Source: Eucalyptus grandis
Taxonomy: Eukaryota > Streptophyta > Magnoliopsida > Myrtales > Myrtaceae
Direction: 5' to 3'
Assembly: GCF_016545825.1 (NCBI RefSeq)
Contig: NC_052613.1
Coordinates: 45,304,112-45,368,111 of the forward strand
Length of the DNA stretch: 64,000 bases
The position numbers and the translations under genes are program-made. Positions 55,486 to 64,000 of this stretch are shown in pieces; the first letter of the stretch is position 1, and every line of letters begins with the position of its first letter. The notes beneath the pieces were generated by a model that was given only the letters and a program-made list of their open reading frames with translations, ran no database searches and had not been told where the DNA came from.

Positions 55486-58400
55486 ATAACTCTAGAACTC
55501 GAACGCATAAGATTTTTGTCCTAATTTGTGATTTTTGTGATTTTTTGTTCAATAAAAATAAAATAAAATTATATATTTGGACTGGGCTCGTCGAGACAAG
55601 CAAAACCATGGGCGGCGCGTCGCCGGAGGAGGCCACACGCCCCTCACTCGCGGCCACGCGCCGCCTGGGTGTCAAAGACGTGCCTCACGCGCCCCCAAAC
55701 GCGGGGCGCGGCTCGCACGTGTGACGCACATGCCTTGCTGACGTCACAATGACATCATCGACTGGATCCGAACTGATCCGTTGACCTGACCCGAGACAAT
55801 TGACCCGTTGATTGAACCGACCCGACTCGGTCAACCGGTCGGACCGAGTGGCTGGACTGAGTGGTTGGACCGGGAACCGACCAGACCGCTATCGGTAGGA
55901 CTGGTTTTGACCGGTCAAGGTATGCTCGCACGTGGGATCCATGCGCCACACACTTAGGCGGCGCGTGCGGGCGCGTGGGATCTCTGATGGGCGCATGGTT
56001 GGTGGCATTGGATTCGTATGATCCTCCTCTATCTTGTGGTGTATTTATTTTAAATGTTTGATGATTTATGGTTGTGAAAATACATACAAAGCCCTAAATA
56101 TGTGTATTTTTAGTGTATTTTTGTGTATTTTTCTTGTATTTTATGTGATTTTGAAAATACAAGTGTTGGGTTACAGGTATGTTATTCCATAAATATTATA
56201 AATGTGTAATTCATTAATAAAAATTAAACTTTATTATGAGCTAAAGCTGGCTTAATGAGATACAACCATTATGGAATAGTACTTGAATTATATATTGAGG
56301 TAATGAAAAATAGTAAAAGTCATGAAACTTTTGTTGCTCATACATACTCCTTTACATGCTGGTAACTTTTGAATGATGGACGTCTTAAGAATTCGTAACC
56401 AAATTGATTGTACTAATTTACACATCTACTGAATGTGGGTAATGCATGTCAATTAAGTTATTCCATATTGTACCTAAATTCATTTGATTACTAGTGAATG
56501 TCCATCAAGTTGAACATTTTTTTTTTTTATGGTTAAGGACTATGACAACATTTATGTAGAGCAATAGTATCTACTGTTATAGTTTATATATTTGGTTCTA
56601 TGATTTGACCCAATTTATTAGCAATGATATTTGTTATTTAAAATTGGCTAATAAATTAACTGTTGGCCTTGGAAGTCATGTTTGCCTTATGAAACTCATG
56701 AGTAATAATGGATCAGCTCTTAAGCTTGTCGATTTGGTATACCATGTATTACTATTGATGTTAACTTATGATAGATTCTCTAGATCAACATTCTTTTATG
56801 TTGTTTTGGTAATATGTAATCGGGGGACATAAGATATACTTTATTCTCTATTATGAGAAGTTTCTTGTATTGCTATGATCGGTGATCTTATTGGAGTCTG
56901 TCTTTTAGGTTCTTTATATATATACAGATGATTGATTTTTATTAATGAATAAAGCAATATAATTAGCATGATATGTGATTTTAGCACCAAAGTGACACGC
57001 TTGATTGGGTTTGAAAAATATCGATCTCGTATAATGATTGAGATGTCTCCTGGTCTAATGCGTGGTCATGCTCCTAAAGGAGGTGATTGTGTATTAGTTC
57101 ATGGAGGGATACATGATGATGTGGTGGAGGAATGACTAATCTTAGTGATTCATATGCCTAAAGGTGATGAATTCACGAAGATTGGAATATATTCTCATAA
57201 CCGCTATCATGTGAGGAGTGTACAACTACATGTCATGTATTCTGCTCAAAAGTAATTATATGATTACACGTGTAACTCTCTGGATGTATACTTATACGTT
57301 AAGTTACACAGTACTCACATGATGCTAATTATATACATTGCTTATTTTTTATAGTTACATTTTCTGTAATTAATAACTCCATTGTTATTGAGGTTTTTAC
57401 TGCTTCAAATTTTAAGTAGTGGACATATGATTTGTTTACCGTCTATGAAGCGTTCCATTCATGAACACTTGAAAAGTGGTTTGCCTGCAGGCTGCACTGC
57501 TAGGCAGATGATGGAAGCCTTAGTGGCTTGAAATTATGTCTTGTCTCATACCAAAATTATGACACATCTGCAAAGATTGTGCTTAAGTCCTAATGATATA
57601 TACGTCTCATATAAGGTTGAAAATGTTGTTTCCACAAATTTTTTGTTTAAGGAATAATTAAGTAAAATGACTGAGGTAAAGAATAAATCGATTGGAATTA
57701 GTCTTAAAGGTTGTCAGGCTTAATAGTGGTAGTGAGTATTTTGATAAGTATGACAATAAGGAATAACTTAAATGGTCATTTGTCAAATACTTGGTAAATT
57801 CAAGAGTAGTAACTTAATTACTATACTTGAAAATCCTGACAAAAAGATTTGGCTGAAAGGCATAAATGCACCATATTGAACATAGTGATGAGTATGATTA
57901 GTAAGACTAATTTATCCAGTCATTTGTGGGCTGATATTTTGAAAGTAACATTTTCACATACAAAAGTTTTTTTTTCATAAACTTCTTTTAAGTTATAGAC
58001 TGAACATAAATTACTTGAATCATATTAAATTTAGAGGTGGTTATCTAATCCAATATTAAGTGCATTGGAATTTATATCCACTTGGAATTATTTTGTATAT
58101 TACCCAGATTGTTAAAAGGGGTATTAATTTTATGACCCTAAAGAAAGTATAAGAATAATGGAATTACATACTGTAAAATTTCTACAGTTCGACGTAATTG
58201 TAGAGGATAGCTACTCCAAGACTATTAAGGATAATAGTACGATGAAAAATCACTGTGTCTTTGTCTTTGTCTATACAGATAATTGTGGTACAAACAATTA
58301 TGGAATCTCTCGTACCATAGACTAGACTTGTTAAGGTTTAATGTACTATTCTTGATATAGTTTATGATAGAATTTTTTCAAACCTCTCAAGTATAGAATG

Positions 58401-59040
58401 AAGTGGTTGTAACTTTACTCGGGAGATTTGTTAGGGAAAGATGATCAGTTATTCCATTAGACTGTATAGTATATTTGTAAGAGCATGACTGCAATATCTA
58501 TTACATGGTTGATTTAGCGACATAAATAAATATTGTTTTTTATCCTCAATCAAGTATGTGATTAGATGCCATAAAATGCTATATACAATCTATGAAACAT
58601 CATAGTGATTGGAAACTTACTAACTTGTCTAAGGATTACAAGTTCATTAGTTGCAAATTGATGTACAAAATTCAAAGGATTTCAAAGAAATATTGGTGGA
58701 GTTTAAAACTAAACTTGTAGTTAAAGTTCACTCTGAAAGAGGGGTGGATAGTTTATAGTGAAGAAATGATAATTTCTTTCTAGTATTTTTTAAAGATTCT
58801 TTTAGAGTGAACGTGGCATTAATAGTTCATTTTTGATATGGAGTTACATCAAATAGATACAAAATTTATATAATGCAACTGGAAGATTTTGTAGCAGATT
58901 TAAGTAAACTTGTGTGTAGACTAAAAAGTCTTATTCATGATTTTAAGCAATTTTTCAAATAATATTATTTCAAAGTTTTATAGTGTTGTTATTTTGTTCA
59001 ACTAGAAACAAAGTAATTCAATATACTGCAAGGTTAGTGA

Positions 59041-59986
59041 TGTTGGAGAAAACTTCCTTATTTGTTTTGAAGTTGACAAAACGTTTCCATCAGTCTAGTC
59101 TGAAGACTTGCAGACTCTTTCATCAAAGTCCGAAGACCGCCAAACTCAAGATTTAAAGTCTGCCCTCATTGACAGTTTCTAGACCGTCGAATAAAACTTA
59201 TCTAGAATCGAGTATTTCTTTAAGGATTTGATTTGAGCAGCTGAAAAAGATCTCACGGCTGGAGATAGCATCTCAAAATCTATTATTCGTTTTGAAATTA
59301 ATTCGGGTAACTTGGATCCGTTGAATGGCGAAGTATACTTGGAAGGTTCTACTTATGGAAACCTAAATATTGATTGTATGGGCGAACAGAATTGATGGGC
59401 TATCATCACATTTCTTAAGTAACTCGAGATCTCCCTAATTGATTCTGTCCAACAGGTAGATTGGAAGAACTCCTTTGGAAGGTGCCAACGGTTATGAAGG
59501 CATGGAGGAGTATATAAGGAAGATGCTCTAGTTATTCGAGTGTGTGTGCGATAGAAAAATTCCAAAGTCTGAAGCTCCTTATTCTTTGCTGATTCAATTG
59601 TTGAGCGTACATTTGTACTCAAAAGAGAGTTTAGATCCTTATGAGACCTTGAGGAAGTGTAGCAGAGTCTCTATACTGTGGAATCAAGGACGTGATACTA
59701 TAACAACTCTTTTGATTCATAGTGAAATCCAGCCGGTGGGCTGTCAGTGCGGGAGAGTGGACGTAGGCTTGGATTAAGTCGAACTACTATAAACCTTGTG
59801 TTCTTATTCTTTTCCCTAAATTCTTTTACTTTGTTCGTAACTCTATTTGATTGTTAGAGTCTAATTTCCTCTTCAAAGTCTATTGTTAAACAGACTCATG
59901 TTAAAAGTAAAGTTTTATACTATATTCTGCAAAAGTTGTTTGTGCACCTATTTACCCCTCTCTAGGTGCTTGTACTAGCTATCTCA
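59041..59986 (+). repeat. 5' LTR of element 3
   Basis: 946 bp, TGTTGGAGAAAA...CTATCTCA, homologous to 15002-15790 and 33847-34783 on the same strand and to the element 1 LTRs on the opposite strand. Confidence 0.92.
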
Positions 59987-60001
59987 ATTGGTATCAGAGC
60001 C
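59987..60001 (+). other. Primer-binding site of element 3
   Basis: ATTGGTATCAGAGCC directly follows the LTR. TGGTATCAGAGC is the standard match to the 3' end of plant initiator tRNA-Met. Confidence 0.9.
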
Positions 60002-60058
60002 TGTATACTCATTTAAATTGAAGTGTTTTTACTTCAGAGTTAACGATCCATAGCTAGT

Positions 60059-61180
60059 ATGTTAACTCCAGGTTTGGTTGAAGGGCAAAGCAATACCATA
60101 CCGCCTTATTTTGATGGAAATGAATACAGTATATGGAAAAACAAGATGAAAGCATTCCTAAGATCAAAAGATCCTCTGGAATGGGATATGGTAGACAAAT
60201 GAATTATTCTTAAAGCTACAACAGTCTCAGAAAGGGGAAAATAAGCTATTAAGACTAGTGTGATGACTTAAGAAGAGATAACCAAGAGACAAGTTTTGGA
60301 TGCAAAAACAACTTATTCTTTATATTGTGCATTATCTACTACTGAATATAACATACGATCTTCTTGTGAAATAGCTAAAGAAGTCTGGGATAGGCTACAC
60401 ATCACCTATGAAGGAATCGATCGAGTGAAAGAAACCATAATCAATATTCTGCTCGGTCAATATGAAACCTTCAAGATGAAACTAGGAAAATCTATCACTT
60501 ACATGTTTAGTCGTTTTACAGAAATCGTGAATGGTCTTAAGTATCAAGGTCAACCAATCTCAGGACCCATGAAGGTTAACAAACTGCTGCGTGGATTTTC
60601 CAAAGATTTGAATCACATAAAGACTTCAATAAGAGAAACTCAAAGGATCATGCCACTCTATGTTGACGAATTGGTTGGCACTCTTCAGTCTTATGAAGTG
60701 GAGCAAATCAATGAAGATGAAGATCCCAAAGGTAAAAAATCTATTGCTTTAAAATATAATGATAATTCTAATGTTACAAATTCTGAAGACAATATAGATG
60801 ATGAAGAGCTTGCTCTCATGATAAGAAGGTTTAGAAAACTAAACAAAAATGGAAGAAGATTAAATTGGAAGAAACAAAGCTCTCAAAAGTTTCAAAATAA
60901 ATCAGCTAAGGACGATGAATCCAACAAAGATGTGATTTGTTTTGAATGCAAGAAAAAAGGGACACATTAAACCCAACTTTCCCTTGCTGAAGAAAAAGAA
61001 AGGAAAAGCTGAGAAATATAGAAAGGCTCTCAAAGCAGAAACTTGGAGTGATATCAAATGCGAAGAGAGTGATGATGATTATGCTAATATTTGTCTAATG
61101 GCACAATCGGAATCAGATTCAGACTCTGAGACGGATACATACTCATATTCAGACAGTAAAATCGAGGTCACTATCAAGAA
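60059..61180 (+). pseudogene. Element 3 gag
   Basis: ATG at 60059 starts MLTPGLVEGQSNTIPPYFDG and NEYSIWKNKMKAFL. Stops follow near 60202 and 60243, then 60296-60970 is open (NILLGQYETFKMKLGKSI, GQPISGPMKVNKLLRG, SIRETQRIMPL, acidic DDEELALMIRR). The zinc knuckle at about 60938-60985 has one extra G, which shifts the frame between Cys-x2-Cys and His, and its last Cys is Phe. The Ser/Asp/Glu-rich tail runs to the protease. Compared with element 2, the long coiled linker is missing, presumably deleted. Confidence 0.86.
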
Positions 61181-62372
61181 AAATGTCAAATGGTACTTGG
61201 ATAGTGGATGTTCTAGACATATGACATGAGATTCAAGTTGTTTCATAAAGCCTATACAAGTTAATGGTGGAAATAACAAAGGAAGAATTGTTGGATATGG
61301 AACCGTAAAGATTGGAATTCTCATAATCAACAACATTTCCTTAGTGAAAGGTCTTAATTACAACTTGCTGAGCATCAGCCAACTGTGCGACACAGGTTTC
61401 AAAATCAATTTTCAAGAAGAAATATGTTCGAGAACCAGTAAAGACTTCTCTCAGACTTTCACAAGGCGAAGACATGGGAACATCTATCTTTTTGACATCA
61501 AACCCGAAAAATCTCAATTTCTAATTTCAATTCAAGAGGAAGCTAATCTCTAGCATAGAAAACTTGGCCGCATTAACATGAAACAAATAGCCAAGATCTC
61601 TGCAAAGAAGCTTGTTCGTGAACTGCCCAACCTGACATACCAAAAATCTGAATTATGCACACCATGTGTCTTGGGAAAACAGGTTAGAAGTTCTTTCAAA
61701 CTAATAAATCAAGTTTTCATTAATCGTGTGCTGCAGCTCCTACATATGGATCTTTTCGGACCAACTAGGACTCAGAGCATTGGTGGAAAGAAATATTGCC
61801 TAGTAATAGTGGATGATTATTCACGATTTACCTGGGTATATTTCTTGGCAAGTAAGTTTGAAACTTTTTCTTATTTCATAAAGTTTGCTAAGAAAGTACA
61901 GAATGAGAAAGGGTGTGTTATTTCAAACATACGGACAAACCATGGAGGTGAGTTTGAAAATCAAGACTTTCCTAAATTCTGTGATGAATATGGTTTTTAG
62001 CATGTGTTCTTCTCTCCATACACTCAAGAACAGAATGGAGTTGTGGAAAGGAAGAATAGATCGTTGCAAAAAATGGCTAGAACACTTTTAATTGAAAGTA
62101 ACATTTCTTCTCGTTTTTCAGCTAAAGCAGTTTCTACAGCATGTTATATTATTAATAGATTCTTAAAGCCTATTCTAGAGAAAACTCCCTATGAGTTGTT
62201 CAAAGGAAAGAAGTCAATTGTTTCCTATTTTCATGTGTTTGGTTGCAAATGTTTTATATTGAAAAATGCAAATGATCGAATTGGTAAGTTTGAAGAAAAA
62301 TCAGATGAAGGCATCGATGAATGTCAAATTTCAAGACCTTATACAAAATCAATCGATCCAGACTCAACCTGA
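61181..62372 (+). pseudogene. Element 3 protease and integrase
   Basis: WYLDSGCSRHMT at 61190-61229 is followed by a TGA. The GAG-pre-integrase part ends in TAG (61551-61553) where Trp precedes HRKLGRI. The core 61578-62000 has LLHMDLFGPTRTQSIG and VDDYSRFTWVYFLAS, with another stop near 61999. The C-terminal part 62004-62372 has QNGVVERKNRSLQKMARTL and VFGCKCF. A deletion of about 80 bp near 62310 removes the IFLGYS segment and shifts frame. Confidence 0.87.
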
Positions 62373-64000
62373 AGAATCTGAACCTACTCTAGACTCTACA
62401 AAGTCTAAATCCCTAGAAGCAGCTCAGACTTCAGAAGATCAACAACGAACGAACGTTGAAGAATCAAATGAAGAAAAAGATTAACAGTCTATCAGACCAA
62501 CCAACAACTGGAAGCACAAGTCCAGTCATCCCAGAGAACTCATTATTGGTGACATTGATGAAGGGATTCGTACAAGATCCAAAAGGCATGAAGAGTTTAG
62601 CGCTATGGCTCTTATTTCTGAAATAGAACCCAAAAGCATAGAAGAAGTTTTAACTGATGAAAGCTGGATTAAAGCTATGCAAGAAGAACTCAGGCAGTTT
62701 AGTATTAATGATGTCTGGGAACTGACTCCTAAACCAAAAGGTAAATCTATTATTGGAGCTAAATGGGTTTTCAAGAATAAGATGGATGAAAAAGGAAAAG
62801 TCATAAGGAACAAAGCAAGACTTGTGGCCAAAGGATATACACAAGAAGAAGGGATAGACTATGATGAGACTTACACACCAGTAGCAAGGTTATAAGCAAT
62901 TAGATTATTACTTGCTTTTACTTGTTATAAGAATTTTAGGTTATTCTAAATGGACGTCAAAAGTGCATTCCTAAATGGTTTTATCCAAGAGGAAGTCTAT
63001 ATGGAACAACCTCCCGGTTTTGAAGACCCAAGGAAACCAGACTCTGTATTTACACTGAAAAATGCGCTATATGGTTTAAAGCAAGCACCTCGAGCTTGGT
63101 ACGACAGGTTAAGTAAGTTTTTAATCCAAAATGGTTTTGTTAAAGGTAAAGTAGACACTACTTTGTTTATCAAAAGAGAAAGTAAAAACTTTTTACTTGT
63201 TCAAATCTATGTTGATAATATTATTTTTGGATCACCTAACAAAAATTTGTGCAAGAAATTCTCAAAGTCTATGCAGGATGAATTCGAGATGAGCATGATG
63301 GGTGAACTATCCTTCTTTCTTGGACTACAAGTAAAACAATTGAAGGAATGAACTTTCATTCACCAAGAAAAATATGCTAAGGAACTTGTTAAAAAATTCG
63401 ATCTGGAGAATTGCAAAAAGGCTAATATACTAATGTCAAGTTCTTCGAAACTGGACAAAGATAAAGGAGGAAAGAAAGTTGACCAGAAGCTGTATAGGAG
63501 TATCATTGGTTCACTTCTTTATCTTACTGCTTCTAGACTTGACATTTTGTTTAGTGTTTGCATTTGTGCCAGATTTCAATCAGATCCAAGGAATCTCATC
63601 TAAGTGCTGCAAAATGTATCATCAAATATGTTGCAACAACCTCTAATTTGGGTCTCTAGTATCCTAAAGAAGGAGACTTTGCTCTCCTTAGATACTCAGG
63701 CCTAGATCTAGTAGGATGCAAAGTTGATAGAAAGAGCACCTCGGGCACTTGTCAATTGCTTAGTAACAGGATAGTATCTTAGTTTTCAAGGAAGCAAAGT
63801 ACTGTAACTCTTTCAAGAGCAGAAGCAAAGTATGTGGCTCTTAGAAGTTGTTGTTCTCAAATCTTATGGATAAAACAACAGTTAAGAGACTTTGGAATCA
63901 AAGATTCATGCACTGAGATCAAATGTGACAACACTAGCGCGATTAATCTCACCAAGAATCAAATTCTTCATTCAAGAGCAAAACATATAGAGATTCGACA
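62373..64000 (+). pseudogene. Element 3 reverse transcriptase and RNase H (partial)
   Basis: 62605-62895 encodes the RT N-terminal part ([20 protein letters not shown]), ending ARL-TAA (62893-62895). 62950-63351 carries [32 protein letters not shown] and YVDN in place of YVDD at 63208-63219. RNase H remnants (GCKVDRKSTSGT near 63720, RAEAKYVALRS near 63820) run off the window. Multiple stops, for example after VKQLKE (63349), make it inactive. Confidence 0.87.

Larger units (their letters stand above)
55039..59040 (+). mobile_element. Decayed Copia retrotransposon (Tnt1-like RT), element 4
   Basis: The LTR (55039-55467) and primer site start the element. The interior is AT-rich and full of stops. 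RT remnants are still readable at 58560-58990: a DAMK-like start, SKDYKFISCKLMYK (for the usual P-x-G-x-K-x-I-x-C-K-W), KDSFRVNVALIVHF, DMELHQIDTK and CRLK...GLKQ-like residues. SFR..ALVAH.D.ELHQMDVKTAF is the signature of the Tork/Tnt1/TAR-type Copia RT, different from the Sirevirus RT in this window. Earlier domains are not recognisable. A GC-rich GACCG-repeat stretch lies at 55600-55990. The element is cut at 59041 by element 3, and its 3' half lies beyond the window, if present. Confidence 0.68.
59041..64000 (+). mobile_element. Sirevirus-type Copia LTR retrotransposon, element 3 (runs off the window)
   Basis: The 5' LTR 59041-59986 is followed by a well-preserved primer site, gag, protease, integrase, RT and RNase H to the window end. 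It is inserted in the RT region of element 4; the 5 bases before it are AGTGA. Stops and frameshifts (listed under the domains) show it is dead. It is the best local reference for the parts missing from element 2. Confidence 0.92.

Noticed and set aside
55475..56061. GC-rich open frames downstream of the 55 kb LTR
   Set aside because: They run through a GACCG-type low-complexity stretch in the leader of a decayed Copia element. No gag motif is visible.
1..64000. A previously undescribed multi-gene defence or biosynthetic system
   Set aside because: The only host genes are a zinc-finger gene and dioxygenase relics. All other coding potential belongs to known retrotransposon families. No tRNA or rRNA gene was recognised by eye.

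Overview
This is a repeat-dense stretch of plant nuclear DNA. It has spliced genes with GT-AG introns, RanBP2 zinc-finger and 2-oxoglutarate/Fe(II) dioxygenase exons, Sirevirus-type Copia elements, very long Tat/Ogre-type Gypsy LTRs, SINE-like and foldback repeats, and no sign of bacterial gene organisation. A woody eudicot, possibly Myrtaceae, is my guess from the look of the gene family and repeats; the sequence alone does not prove it.

Host layer. Under the repeats lies a tandem, rearranged cluster of a two-gene module: a dioxygenase of the ACC-oxidase-homolog (DOXC) type on the minus strand, and a VAR3/OZ-like organellar RanBP2 zinc-finger gene on the plus strand. I count five dioxygenase copies: A (13603-14341 plus 34869-35320), B (39373-40850), C (43767-45260), E (50139-52209) and D (53430-55038). 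There is one nearly full zinc-finger gene (35744-39000) and three fragments (1-164, 52208-52745, 52750-53083). Every dioxygenase copy carries at least one frameshift, stop, lost splice site or truncation; B is the least damaged. The zinc-finger gene has two abnormal splice donors and one frameshift.

Repeat layer. (1) A minus-strand Sirevirus (165-13251, target duplication GCATT) sits inside a zinc-finger fragment, and a 3.64 kb solo Gypsy LTR (5733-9376, target duplication ATACT) sits inside its integrase. (2) A plus-strand Sirevirus (15002-34783, target duplication ATATT) sits in intron 1 of dioxygenase A. Its own 5' LTR-to-gag junction is replaced by a minus-strand Tat-like Gypsy derivative (15791-26529), which has a 2.9 kb 3' LTR, a 1.2 kb tandem array next to its polypurine tract, and no recognisable gag-pol. 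(3) A decayed Tnt1-like Copia element (55039-59040) truncates dioxygenase D and is itself interrupted in its reverse transcriptase by a third Sirevirus (59041 to beyond the window end). Intergenic DNA at 40851-43766 and 45261-50138 is partly duplicated along with the genes, and holds foldback/MITE-like elements and a probable solo LTR.

I see no intact, novel multi-gene system. The most informative observations are historical: a small inversion shared by two zinc-finger fragments, a microhomology fusion between the two gene types, shared nonsense codons among transposon copies, an extra post-pol ORF in the Sireviruses, and the deletion that joins two nested elements without a target duplication.
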